NCBI GenBank assembly: GCA_000230935.2
Contig: AGIQ01000007.1
Span: 1-64,000, forward strand
Source of the DNA: Mycolicibacterium rhodesiae JS60
GTDB lineage: Bacteria; Actinomycetota; Actinomycetes; Mycobacteriales; Mycobacteriaceae
Direction: 5' to 3'
Length of the DNA stretch: 64,000 nt
Part shown: piece by piece, positions 28,904-37,516 of the stretch
Numbering within the stretch: position 1 is the first letter of the stretch
Layout: each line of letters begins with the position of its first letter
Notes under the pieces: generated by a model
Told to the model about the DNA's origin: nothing
The model's input: the letters and a program-made list of their open reading frames with translations, nothing else
Databases searched by the model: none
Program-made: the position numbers and the translations under genes

Positions 28904-28939
28904 GCTACACTCAGCGACTTCACAGACTGAGGGGGTCCG

Positions 28940-29230
28940 ATGCTTCGCCTTGCAGTATCCGCCGCATCCGCAGCGGCAGCCGTGTTCCTCGCTCCCGCCG
29001 CTAACGCGGCCCCGGACACCCACGTCCCGAACGGTGACGCGCTGTGGTGCTGGGGAGGCAAGGGGACCATCGCGCTGGTGACTCCGTACTGCAACGGCGA
29101 GGCGTTCCCCGACGGAAGCTACCTCCACCAGACCGGGTTCATGCAGGGGATGCTCCAGCCTCTCGGCTGGAACGAACCCTTCTGCGTGGACGCCGCCGGC
29201 AACCCGTTTCCTGACGGTTGCAGGCTGTAG
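28940..29230 (+). CDS. secreted phage protein with two disulfide-type Cys pairs
   Basis: 96 residues. A clear signal peptide (MLRLAVSAASAAAAVFLAP then ANAAP, cleavage about residue 24) precedes a small Cys-containing domain (WCWGG, PYCNGEAFPDG, PFCVDAAGNPFPDGC). TACACT at 28916-28921 may be a -10 box giving separate expression. Secreted Gly/Cys-rich proteins near the end of mycobacteriophage right arms are often expressed in lysogens. Whether this one is remains inference. Confidence 0.65.
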   Translation: MLRLAVSAASAAAAVFLAPAANAAPDTHVPNGDALWCWGGKGTIALVTPYCNGEAFPDGSYLHQTGFMQGMLQPLGWNEPFCVDAAGNPFPDGCRL

Positions 29231-29239
29231 GGTCCGGCC

Positions 29240-29419
29240 ATGACAGCCCCCGAGGAGAAGCCTCTCAACGCGCTCTTCGTGATGCTCGCTGCGATCTCTG
29301 GAGTGCCCACCGTGGTCTCCGGGCTGGTGCTGATAAACGGCGGGGGCGTTATCTCGTTCCTGTCGCTCCTCTGGTGTGCCGCTTGGACTTACGTCTGGTG
29401 GTCCCTGCGCTACCGCTGA
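29240..29419 (+). CDS. two-TM membrane protein, last right-arm gene
   Basis: 59 residues with two hydrophobic segments (NALFVMLAAISGVPTVVSGL and GVISFLSLLWCAAWTYVWW) and a short basic end. ATG is ten bases after the preceding stop. An intrinsic terminator follows directly. Confidence 0.55.
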   Translation: MTAPEEKPLNALFVMLAAISGVPTVVSGLVLINGGGVISFLSLLWCAAWTYVWWSLRYR

Positions 29420-29427
29420 AAAGTTGT

Positions 29428-29468
29428 CCTCGGGCTGGCCTTCGGGTCGGCTCGGGGGCTCTTTTTTT
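29428..29468 (+). terminator. intrinsic terminator of the right arm
   Basis: A 13-bp stem (with G-U pairs) closed by a TTCG tetraloop is followed by GCTC and seven T residues (29462-29468). It is the clearest rho-independent terminator in the window and marks the end of right-arm transcription before the convergent DUF2637 gene. Confidence 0.9.
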
Positions 29469-29517
29469 GTGCCTCCTACATATATAGCTTCCCTATGTAT
29501 CTCAGTCCCGGTCGGGC

Positions 29518-29531
29518 GCAGTCAAGCTGCG
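29518..29531. repeat. 14-bp imperfect direct repeat, copy 1
   Basis: GCAGTCAAGCTGCG overlaps the stop codon of the DUF2637 gene. A copy with 13 of 14 identical bases lies at 30025-30038, overlapping the stop of the truncated xfp. Confidence 0.5.
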
Positions 29532-29947
29532 TTCGCGATATGCAGCGTTTCCGCTGCCACCGGAACGTCATCATTCTCCGAACGCTGGCGACCCAGCATC
29601 ACCGTCAGGTGAGTAGCCGCCAGGAGCCACATCGGCGGGATCGCCGCGATCACCATCGCGATCAGACCGTGCGGGCCGGCGTGGGTCACGTTGCCTGCGA
29701 CCGAGACGATCGAGGAGAAGACGAGCAGGGTCCAGGCGTACCAGGAGTGTCGCTGTAGCGCCACGGTGGCCGCTGTAGCCACGATGACGCCTCCGTCGAT
29801 GACAAGCGGCAGCATCCACGCTTGGCCGGCCGAGACGCCGTTGTGGGCTGCGAGGTCTGAGAGCGCCGTGAACGACAGCGCGAACGACAGTCCGCCGACC
29901 GCGATCGTTCCGGCGGTGGCCATGCTGACCGGGGATAGAATCTTCAC
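29522..29947 (-). CDS. DUF2637-type four-TM protein between right arm and junction
   Basis: 141 residues. Four predicted membrane segments lie at about 8-30, 43-62, 69-88 and 95-117, with family-like features (AWMLPLVIDGGVIVATAATV, LAATHLTVMLGRQR). DUF2637/SpdB-like proteins are found on actinobacterial mobile elements. Most have longer C-terminal regions, while this one ends after a 24-residue tail. GTG start with AGGAG 7-11 bases upstream. It lies on the phage side of the junction, convergent to the right arm, with its own promoter candidate at 30019-30047. This is a typical place for a gene expressed in the lysogen. Confidence 0.7.
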   Translation of the reverse strand: MKILSPVSMATAGTIAVGGLSFALSFTALSDLAAHNGVSAGQAWMLPLVIDGGVIVATAATVALQRHSWYAWTLLVFSSIVSVAGNVTHAGPHGLIAMVIAAIPPMWLLAATHLTVMLGRQRSENDDVPVAAETLHIANAA

Positions 29948-30001
29948 TGCACCAGCTCCTATCTGGTGTACGCCCTCCGTCTGTTCGCGCAGGCGGGGGG
30001 C

Positions 30002-30023
30002 ACCTTGGTATCTGGGCCAAGGT
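30002..30023. promoter_or_regulatory. inverted repeat over the DUF2637 promoter
   Basis: ACCTTGG-N8-CCAAGGT is a perfect 7-bp inverted repeat covering the -10 side of the promoter. It could be an operator or part of an integrase recognition site. Confidence 0.45.
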
Positions 30024-30047
30024 AGCAGTCAGGCTGCGGACCTGCAA
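30019..30047 (-). promoter_or_regulatory. candidate promoter of the DUF2637 gene
   Basis: On the minus strand TTGCAG (30047-30042) and TACCTT (30024-30019) are separated by 17 bases. Start would be near 30012, about 65 bases before the GTG. It lies in phage-side DNA, so expression would not need the host xfp promoter. Confidence 0.5.
30025..30038. repeat. 14-bp imperfect direct repeat, copy 2
   Basis: GCAGTCAGGCTGCG, the partner of the copy at 29518-29531. Together they bracket the DUF2637 gene at a distance of 507 bp. Confidence 0.5.
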
Positions 30048-32221
30048 AGACCCTCTTCCTGAACCGTTGCGGGATAGTTGTAGCCGCGGACGTGGATGCG
30101 ACTGTCGTTGCTGCGGCGGTAGGTCAACCGGTGGATCAGCCAGGGATAGCCGTGGTAGGCGAAGATGACGGGCTTGTCCGGGGTGAAGATCATGTCGAAG
30201 TCCCGGCTGGACAGCCCGTGCGGATGCTCGGTGTCGTCCTGCAGGCGCATCAGGTCGACCACGTTGACGAAGCGGACCCGCAACTCCGGCAGATGCCGGC
30301 GCAGCAGGTCGGCGGCGGCCAGCGCTTCCAGCGTCGGCACGTCGCCGGCGGCAGCGAGCACCACGTCCGGGTCCTGCCCGACGGTCTCGTTGCCCGCCCA
30401 TTCCCAGATGCCCAGTCCCCGGGTGCAGTGTGCGATCGCCTCGTCCATGGTGAGGAAGTTGGGGTGCGGCTGCTTGCCGGCGACGACGACGTTGACGTAC
30501 TGGCGCGAGCGCAGGCAGTGGTCGTAGGTCGACAGCAGCGTGTTGGCATCCGGCGGCAGGTACACCCGCACGACCTCGGCCCGCTTGTTGACGACGTGGT
30601 CGATGAAACCCGGGTCCTGATGACTGAAGCCGTTATGGTCTTGACGCCAAACATGGCTGGACAGAAGATAATTCAGGCTGGCAATCGGGCGGCGCCACGG
30701 GATGTGGTTGGTCACCTTGAGCCACTTGGCGTGCTGGTTGACCATCGAGTCGACGATGTGGATGAACGCCTCGTAGCAGTTGAACAGCCCGTGCCTGCCG
30801 GTCAGCAGGTATCCCTCGAGCCAGCCCTGGCACTGGTGTTCGGACAGCATCTCCACGACCCGGCCGGCTCGGGCGAGATGTTCGTCGACCTCGGGGCCGA
30901 CGAACTCGGCGCTCCATTGTTTGTCGGTCACGTCGAAGACGGACTGCAGACGGTTGGACGCGGTCTCGTCGGGCCCGAAGATGCGGAAGTTGTCGCCGTT
31001 GAGCCGGATCACCTCGGTCAGCCACCGGCCGAGCACCCGGGTGGCTTCGGCGACGGTCGCGCCGGGCGCGGGAACGTCGACGCCGAAGGTCCGGTAATCC
31101 GGCAGCCGCAGATCCTTGAGCAGCAATCCGCCGTTGGTGTGCGGGTTTTCGCTCATGCGCAGCTGGCCGGCCGGCGCCAGTGAAGCGATGGCCGGGTCCA
31201 GCTTGCCGTCGGCGTCGAACAGCTCCCCAGGCCGGTAGGACGCCAGCCATTCGGCCAGCACCTGCAGGTGCTCGCCGGTGTCGCGGGCGCTGGCCAGCGG
31301 GACCTGGTGTGCACGCCACGAACCGGTGGTCTTCTTGCCGTCGATGGTGGCCGGTCCGGTCCAGCCCTTCGGGGTGCGGAACACGATCATCGGCCAGGCC
31401 GGCCGCTCCTCGGATCCCGAAGCTTTGATCTCGGCGATCCGGTCCAACACCTCGTCGAGCAGCGCGGCGAAGCGGCGGTGGGCGTCGGTGTGATCCGTCG
31501 ACCCGTCGTCGGGCACCTCGAAGAAGTACGGCTGATGCCCGAATCCGACCATCAGAGAACGTAATTCGTCTTCGGGGATGCGCGCAAGCACCGTCGGATT
31601 GGCGATCTTGTAGCCGTTCAGATGTAGGATCGGCAGCACCACACCGTCATTGGCGGTGTTGACGAACTTGTTGGAATGCCAGCTGGTGGCCAGCGCGCCC
31701 GTCTCCGCCTCGCCGTCGCCGACGACTGCGACCACCAACAGGTCGGGATTGTCGAAGGCCGCCCCGTAGGCGTGGGACAGTGCGTAGCCGAGCTCACCGC
31801 CCTCGTGGATCGAACCGGGGGTTTCGGGGGCCACGTGCGACGGGATCCCGCCGGGGAAGGAGAACTGGCGGAACAGCCGGCGCAGGCCCTCGGTGTCTTC
31901 GGTGATGTCGGGGTAGGTCTGGGTGTAGGTGCCGTCCAGGTAGGCGTTGGCCACCAGCCCGGGCCCGCCGTGGCCGGGACCGGTGAGGTAGATGGTCGAC
32001 TGCTCGCGTTCCTTGATCACCCGGTTCAGGTGCGCGTAGAGGAAGTTCAGGCCGGGAGTGGTGCCCCAATGACCGAGGAGTCGGGGTTTCACGTCGTCGC
32101 GCGTGAGCGGCGATCGCAGCAGCGGATTGTCCAGCAGATAGATCTGACCGACTGAGAGGTAGTTGGCCGCACGCCACCAGCCGTCGAGTTGGGCGATGGT
32201 CTCTTCGCTTATCGACTTCAT
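30029..32221 (-). pseudogene. xfp: phosphoketolase, C-terminus replaced at the prophage junction
   Basis: 730 residues from the ATG at 32221. Phosphoketolase splits xylulose-5-P or fructose-6-P to acetyl-P using thiamine diphosphate. Family motifs are intact: GHWGTTPGLNFLYAHLN, TGPGHGGPG, GDGEAETG and LTYRRSNDSRIHVRGY. After HVRGY the normal KEEG(T)-PFDM continuation is missing. The frame reads NYPATVQEEGLCRSAA and stops, so about 60-70 C-terminal residues are lost. The normal protein is near 790-800. The break at about 30,078 is taken as the phage-host junction. Activity may be lost or altered. Confidence 0.8.
30070..30086. other. inferred attachment-site junction
   Basis: The host reading frame is recognisable up to the Tyr codon at 30080-30082 and unrecognisable beyond about 30,078. 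The crossover is inferred to lie in this interval. The exact core cannot be read without the other prophage end. Confidence 0.55.
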
Positions 32222-32301
32222 GTCCCCATCCAACGCCGATCGGCGCGACCGTGCCTCCGGGGCACCGTTTGTTCACGGACCGCTCCACTACGCTGACCGA
32301 C

Positions 32302-33183
32302 ATGCTGGGCTTCGCGTTGCCGCAATTCGGTGAATCCGCCCATGCCGAGCTGGCCCGATTCGCCTCGACCGCCGAGCAACTCGGTGCCGAGAGCCTGTGG
32401 GTGGGCGATCGGCTGCTGGCCGCGGTGGAGCCCTCGGTCGGCTACGGCGGCGCGGACACGGTTCCGCTGGACTTCCGCACGAGCCTGGATCCGTTCACCG
32501 CGGTGACGGTCGCCGCGGCGGTGACGACCTCGGCTCGGCTTGGGTTCAGCGCACTGGTGGCGCCCTGGTATTCGCCCGTGCCGCTGGCCCGGCAACTGAC
32601 CAGCCTCGACGTGGTCAGCCGCGGCCGGGTGCTGGCCGGTTTCGGGATCGGGTGGTCACCGGAGGAGTACCAGGCGGCCGGCGCGTCGTTCGCCCGACGG
32701 GGCGCCCAGCTCGACGAGATGCTCGACGCGCTCGATGCGTTGTGGACCACCGATCCGGTCTCCTTCGACGGCGACCGGCACCGCATCCCGCCGTCGTGGG
32801 TGAGCCTCAAACCCGTTCAGCAGCCGCACCCGCCGGTTTATCTGGGTGCCTTCTCGGCGGCCGGGCTCGCACGCATCGGCCGCCGCGCCGACGGCTGGCT
32901 GGCCGTCGCCGGCGTGCCCGGCGACGTGAGCATCGACCGGCTGGCCGCCCAGCGCCGGACCATCGACAAGGCAGCGTACGCGGCGGGACGTGATCCGGCG
33001 GCCATCGCCACGCACGTCCGGATCAATGTCGCGCCGGAAACCTCGATCGAAACGGTGGCGGATGCGGTGAAAACGTTGCAGGACAACGGCTATTCCGACG
33101 CGTTTGTCGACACCCTCTACGTCGTCACCGACACCGACACCCAGCTGGAATGGGTCGAGCGGCTGCTGGCGGCCGTCTCGTGA
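32302..33183 (+). CDS. LLM-class F420-dependent oxidoreductase
   Basis: 293 residues from ATG 32302. It has a TIM-barrel luciferase-like pattern: LGFALPQFGES, LGAESLWVGDRLL, RLGFSALVAPWYSPVPLARQ, GRVLAGFGIGWSPEEYQAAG and PPVYLGAFSAAGLARIGRRA. The mycobacterial branch of this fold usually uses coenzyme F420. Substrate unknown. The stop overlaps the start of the CoA-transferase gene, so the three genes to 36,955 form an operon, divergent from xfp. Confidence 0.8.
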   Translation: MLGFALPQFGESAHAELARFASTAEQLGAESLWVGDRLLAAVEPSVGYGGADTVPLDFRTSLDPFTAVTVAAAVTTSARLGFSALVAPWYSPVPLARQLTSLDVVSRGRVLAGFGIGWSPEEYQAAGASFARRGAQLDEMLDALDALWTTDPVSFDGDRHRIPPSWVSLKPVQQPHPPVYLGAFSAAGLARIGRRADGWLAVAGVPGDVSIDRLAAQRRTIDKAAYAAGRDPAAIATHVRINVAPETSIETVADAVKTLQDNGYSDAFVDTLYVVTDTDTQLEWVERLLAAVS

Positions 33184-35522
33184 CGGGAGCTCTGCTGGCC
33201 TCGGTGCGGGTGCTGGACCTGTGTGACGCGACCGGTGACGAGGTCACCCGGCTGCTGGCCGATCTCGGCGCAGACGTCGTCAAAATCGAACCGCCGGGCG
33301 GCAGCCCCGCTCGTCTGGCCCGGCCCACCTTGGACGGAGTCAGCGTCCCGTTCGCCCTGCACAACGCCAACAAGCGTGGCACTGTCCTCGATCCCACCGA
33401 TGAGGCCGACCGTGCGCTGTTCTTCGAGCTGGCCGCGGGTGCCGATATCGTCATCGGCAGCGGCACACCGGGACTGATCGCGGCGTTCGGGACGTCGTGT
33501 GCCGAGCTGGCCGACCGGTTCCCGGCGCTGGTGACCATGTCGGTCACCGATTTCGGGGCGCAGGGTCCGCACGCATCCTGGCGGGCCACCGATGCCGTCC
33601 TGTACGCGATGTCGTCGGCATTGTCCCGTTCGGGCCCAACCAGCGGCACACCGGTGCTGCCCCCGGACGGCATTGCGTCGGCCACCGCCGCGGTCCAGGC
33701 GGCCTGGGCGGTGCTGGTGGCATACTTCAATCGATTGCGCTGTGGTACAGGCGATTACGTCGACTTCTCTCGTTTCGACGCGGTAGTCCTGGCGCTGGAT
33801 CCTCCGTTCGGCACCCAGGGTCAGGCCGCGACGGCCCGCAACTCCTCCTCGGGGTGGCGCGGCAGGCCGCGTAACCAGGATTCCTATCCGATCTTCGCGT
33901 GCCGGGACGGCTACGTCCGGCTCTGCGTGCTGGCGCCACGACAGTGGCACGGCATGCGGGCGTGGCTGGGGGAACCCGAACAGTTCCAGGATCCCCGGTT
34001 CGACTCGATCGCGGCCCGTACGAAGGCATTCGACGAACTGAGCCAGTTGATGGCGGCACTGTTCGCCGACCGGACGATGAGACAGCTGGTGGCCGAAGGT
34101 CAGGCGCACGGGGTGCCGATCGCCGCCGTCCTTGCTCCGTCGCAGGCATTGGATTCCGAACACCTCGCCGAGGTCGGAGCCCTGGTCGACACCGATCTGG
34201 CACCCGGCGTCCCCGCACGGGTCCCGGTCGGCTACTGGGTGGTCGACGGCACCCACGCCGGCTACCGCACCCCGGCACCCGGCCTCGACTCCACCGATAG
34301 ACGTTGGCAATCAACACAATTCACTCCCGGAGCGACCGGGCGCATTGGCGACCGGCCGCTGCAGGGCATTCGGATTCTGGATCTGGGCGTCATTGTCGCG
34401 GGCGGAGAGCTCAGCCGGCTGTTCGCCGACCTTGGCGCAGAGGTGATCAAGATCGAGAGTTCGAGCTATCCCGACGGGCTGCGCCAGAAGGGCCCGGATC
34501 AGAAGATCAGCGAGGCGTTCGCCCGCGCGCATCGCAACAATCTGGGTCTTGGCTTGGAGTTGCGGACTCCGGCCGGTGCCGAGGTGTTCAGCCGCCTGGT
34601 CTCGGCATCGGATGCCGTGTTCGCCAACTTCAAGCCGGGAACCCTTCCTACGCTGGGCTTTTCCCATGAGCGGCTACAGGAGCTCAATCCTGGTCTGGTG
34701 CTGGCCGAAAGCAGCGCATTCGGCGACACCGGCCCGTGGAGCAAGCGGATGGGCTATGGCCCGCTGGTGCGCGCCACCATCGGGGTGACCCGATTGTGGA
34801 CCTCGCAGGGGCCGCCCGCGCCCGGCGCCCGGCACGCGTTCTATGACGCGACAACGATCTTCCCCGATCATGTCGTCGGACGGATCAGCGCGATCGGCGC
34901 CCTGGCCGGGCTGATCCGGCGGGCGCGTGAGGGCGTCGGTGCCCGCATCCACGTGTCCCAGGCCGAAGCCGTCATCAACCAACTCGACACGCTGTATGTC
35001 ACGTTGGCCGCGGCGGCGACGGGGCAGCAGCGGGTCGATCCGGATCCGACTGCGAACCTGGTGCTGGCGTGCGCCGGTGACGATGAGTGGTGTGTGGTGT
35101 CTGTGTCGGATGCCGATCGGGCGGCGATCGCGTCGGTGACCGGGCAGACTGCCCTGGCCGATTGGGTGGCGGATCGGTCACCGCTGGAGGCCGCCGAGGC
35201 GCTTCAGGCCGCCGGGGTTCCCGCCGGCCCGATGTACCGAGCCGGCGACCTACCGGACGAGCCGCAGCTTGCGTCCCGAAATGTGTTCAGCGACATGCTA
35301 CATCCGCTGTTCGATCGACCGCTGGCCACCGAGACGGGACCGGCACCCTACCGCCATATTCCGCCCGCTCCGCAACGCCCCGCGCCGCTTCCCGGTGCCG
35401 ACACCCGCCGAATCTGCCGAGATGTGTTGGGCATGGCCGACGACGCCATCGATCAATTGATCGCCGACGGGGTGTTGTTCGTAACCGCAGACGACACCGA
35501 ACCCACAGGAGTGACCAGATGA
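33180..35522 (+). CDS. tandem CaiB/BaiF CoA-transferase
   Basis: 780 residues, GTG start coupled to the LLM gene. Two type III CoA-transferase units are fused. Unit 1 runs about 1-385 (VRVLDLCDATGDEVTRLLAD, LGADVVKIEPP) and unit 2 about 395-780 (IRILDLGVIVAGGELSRLFA, LGAEVIKIESS, ALAGLIRRAREGVGARIHVS). Single-unit enzymes are near 400 residues and act as dimers. The catalytic Asp position is not clear in unit 1. It likely moves CoA between acyl substrates in a degradation pathway with the flanking oxidoreductase and aldehyde dehydrogenase. Confidence 0.82.
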   Translation: MTGALLASVRVLDLCDATGDEVTRLLADLGADVVKIEPPGGSPARLARPTLDGVSVPFALHNANKRGTVLDPTDEADRALFFELAAGADIVIGSGTPGLIAAFGTSCAELADRFPALVTMSVTDFGAQGPHASWRATDAVLYAMSSALSRSGPTSGTPVLPPDGIASATAAVQAAWAVLVAYFNRLRCGTGDYVDFSRFDAVVLALDPPFGTQGQAATARNSSSGWRGRPRNQDSYPIFACRDGYVRLCVLAPRQWHGMRAWLGEPEQFQDPRFDSIAARTKAFDELSQLMAALFADRTMRQLVAEGQAHGVPIAAVLAPSQALDSEHLAEVGALVDTDLAPGVPARVPVGYWVVDGTHAGYRTPAPGLDSTDRRWQSTQFTPGATGRIGDRPLQGIRILDLGVIVAGGELSRLFADLGAEVIKIESSSYPDGLRQKGPDQKISEAFARAHRNNLGLGLELRTPAGAEVFSRLVSASDAVFANFKPGTLPTLGFSHERLQELNPGLVLAESSAFGDTGPWSKRMGYGPLVRATIGVTRLWTSQGPPAPGARHAFYDATTIFPDHVVGRISAIGALAGLIRRAREGVGARIHVSQAEAVINQLDTLYVTLAAAATGQQRVDPDPTANLVLACAGDDEWCVVSVSDADRAAIASVTGQTALADWVADRSPLEAAEALQAAGVPAGPMYRAGDLPDEPQLASRNVFSDMLHPLFDRPLATETGPAPYRHIPPAPQRPAPLPGADTRRICRDVLGMADDAIDQLIADGVLFVTADDTEPTGVTR

Positions 35523-36955
35523 GCACGGCGGCACAGATTTTCATCGACGGAAAGTTCCGAGTCGCCGAGCAGGTGCAGCCGGTGATCGAAGCGGCCACCG
35601 GCGAGCCGCTCGGTGACGGCGCCAGCGCCACCGAAGCCGATATCGACACCGCGGTCGCCGCGGCACAGGTGGCCCTGCCCGCCTGGCAGTCCGCCTCACC
35701 GGATCACCGCGCGGAGCTGCTGGCCACGTTCGCCGCCGCCCTGGACCGGCGCGCAAAAAGCACCGACGAATTGGTGACCCGGGAGAACGGCATGCCGATG
35801 TCGTTGTCCCGCGGGGCCAATGGCCGGTTTCCGGCCGCGCTGATGCGTTACTACGCCCAGCTGATCACCCAAACACCGATCGAGGAGATCCGCCCGAGCA
35901 TGATCGGGCACACCGTTGTGCGCCGTGAGGCCGTCGGCGTGGTGGCCGCGATCGTGCCGTGGAACTACCCGCAGGCGCTCGCCGCGTTCAAGCTGGCCCC
36001 GGCACTGGCGGCCGGCTGCACGGTGGTGCTGAAGGCCGCGCCCGAGACGGCGTTGGATGCCTTGGTGTTCGCCGAGGCCGCGGCCGAAGCCGGGCTGCCT
36101 GCCGGTGTCCTCAATATCGTGCCGGGCGACGCGGGCGCGGGCGCCTATCTGGTGGCCCATCCCGGCGTCGACAAGGTCACGTTCACCGGCTCGACGGCCG
36201 CCGGGCGCACCATCGGTGAGGTGTGCGGCAGGCTGCTACGCCCGGTCACGCTGGAGCTGGGTGGCAAGTCCGCGGCGATCATTCTCGACGACGCTGATCT
36301 GGACGCCACGATGAAGGGACTGCGCACGGCCTCGTTCGTGAACAACGGCCAGACCTGCCATCTCAGTTCGCGGATCCTGGCGCCGCGATCGCGCTACGGC
36401 GAGGTGCTGGATGCGCTGGTCACCATGGTGAGCGGGCTGAAAGTGGGCGACCCGCTGGACATGTCGACCGAGATCGGCCCGTTGGTGAGCGCCCGTCAGC
36501 GCGATCGGGTACTGGGCTACATCGAGTCGGGCAAGAGCAGCTCGGCGAAACTCGTTGTGGGCGGCTCGGTTCCGGCAGATCAGCACCGCGGCTGGTTCGT
36601 CTCGCCGACGGTGTTCGCCGACGTCGACAATGGCGACCGCATCGCGCAGGAAGAGATCTTCGGCCCGGTGCTCGCGGTGATCCCGTACGACGGCGACGAC
36701 GAGGCCGTCGCGCTGGCCAACGACAGCGAGTTCGGGCTGGCCGGAACGGTGTGGTCAACCGACGACGAGCGGGCCACGGAGGTGGCCAGGGCGATGCGCA
36801 CCGGAACCGTCGGACTCAACGACTATCAGCTGGATTTCCGGGCGCCGTTCGGGGGAGTGAAGGCCAGCGGCATCGGGCGCGAGCTGGGGCCCGAGGGGCT
36901 GGAGGCGTTCTTCTCGCTCAAGTCGATCTACCGGGTCGGACCCGCCGACACCTGA
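35519..36955 (+). CDS. aldehyde dehydrogenase
   Basis: 478 residues, ATG overlapping the previous stop. NAD(P)-dependent ALDH signatures are present: VVAAIVPWNYPQ, FTGSTAAGRTIGEVCGR, LELGGKSAAI (general base Glu, about 250), NNGQTCHLSS (catalytic Cys, about 284), EEIFGPVLAVIPYD and DYQLDFRAPFGGVKASGIGR. It oxidises an aldehyde to the acid and is the third gene of the operon. Substrate unknown. Confidence 0.9.
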   Translation: MSTAAQIFIDGKFRVAEQVQPVIEAATGEPLGDGASATEADIDTAVAAAQVALPAWQSASPDHRAELLATFAAALDRRAKSTDELVTRENGMPMSLSRGANGRFPAALMRYYAQLITQTPIEEIRPSMIGHTVVRREAVGVVAAIVPWNYPQALAAFKLAPALAAGCTVVLKAAPETALDALVFAEAAAEAGLPAGVLNIVPGDAGAGAYLVAHPGVDKVTFTGSTAAGRTIGEVCGRLLRPVTLELGGKSAAIILDDADLDATMKGLRTASFVNNGQTCHLSSRILAPRSRYGEVLDALVTMVSGLKVGDPLDMSTEIGPLVSARQRDRVLGYIESGKSSSAKLVVGGSVPADQHRGWFVSPTVFADVDNGDRIAQEEIFGPVLAVIPYDGDDEAVALANDSEFGLAGTVWSTDDERATEVARAMRTGTVGLNDYQLDFRAPFGGVKASGIGRELGPEGLEAFFSLKSIYRVGPADT

Positions 36956-37005
36956 GTGGCCACCTGTGACACGACTTGGGTCGGACGCGTGTCACAAGTG
37001 GCCAC
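36956..37005. terminator. palindromic bidirectional terminator
   Basis: GTGGCCAC and GTGACACG (36956-36973) pair with CGTGTCAC and GTGGCCAC (36988-37005). It forms a long stem between the convergent ALDH and lipoprotein genes. No T-run, as is common in mycobacteria. Confidence 0.65.
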
Positions 37006-37019
37006 CGGCCTAGATCGGG

Positions 37020-37439
37020 TTATCCACCGGTGCCGATGCAACCCACGCCGTTGACGCAGCCACCGGCACCGCCGGGTCCGGCGCCACCCTGGACACCTGG
37101 GGCCGATCCGCTGACACCGCCCGGGCCGGCGCCGCCCTCGACACCTGGGGCCGACCCGCTGACACCACCCGGTCCGGCGCCACCGGTGACTCCGGGTGCC
37201 GTGCCCGTCACGCCGCCGGGCGCCGTCCCGGTGCCGCCGGGAGCCGGAGCCATGGTGTCGGTCGGACTCGTGGTCGTGGTCATCTCGGTCGTGGTCGTAG
37301 TCGGCGTCGTCGTGGTGGTCGACGTCGACGATTTGCCGGAATCGCCGCTGCCGCCGCAACCGACGGCCAACGTCAGCACCGCGGCTCCACCGACCAATGT
37401 CATTGCGGCCCTGGAGAACATATTCGAACCGATAGCCAT
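37020..37439 (-). CDS. Thr- and Gly-rich lipoprotein
   Basis: 139 residues. Signal MAIGSNMFSRAAMTLVGGAA then a lipobox (LAVGC, Cys about residue 28). A Thr run of about 30 residues is followed by repeats of the form GAGPGGVSGSAPGV, three or four near-copies. The end carries CVNGVGC, two Cys. The low-complexity mature part suggests a cell-wall-spanning linker or surface protein. No known function. Confidence 0.7.
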   Translation of the reverse strand: MAIGSNMFSRAAMTLVGGAAVLTLAVGCGGSGDSGKSSTSTTTTTPTTTTTEMTTTTSPTDTMAPAPGGTGTAPGGVTGTAPGVTGGAGPGGVSGSAPGVEGGAGPGGVSGSAPGVQGGAGPGGAGGCVNGVGCIGTGG

Positions 37440-37516
37440 CCGGCCCTCACTTCCTTGTTAGGGGACAACTCCGCGTACCCGCAGAGCCCCCGAACAAACC
37501 CTGGGGCCGCCCCGGT

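Noticed and set aside
29428..29468. Bidirectional terminator serving the DUF2637 gene
   Set aside because: The T-run exists only on the plus strand. On the minus strand the stem is preceded by A residues and followed by no T-run.
33125..33730. Long minus-strand open frames opposite the CoA-transferase and other GC-rich host genes
   Set aside because: They are shadows of the real genes, caused by GC-rich third codon positions, and have no family resemblance.
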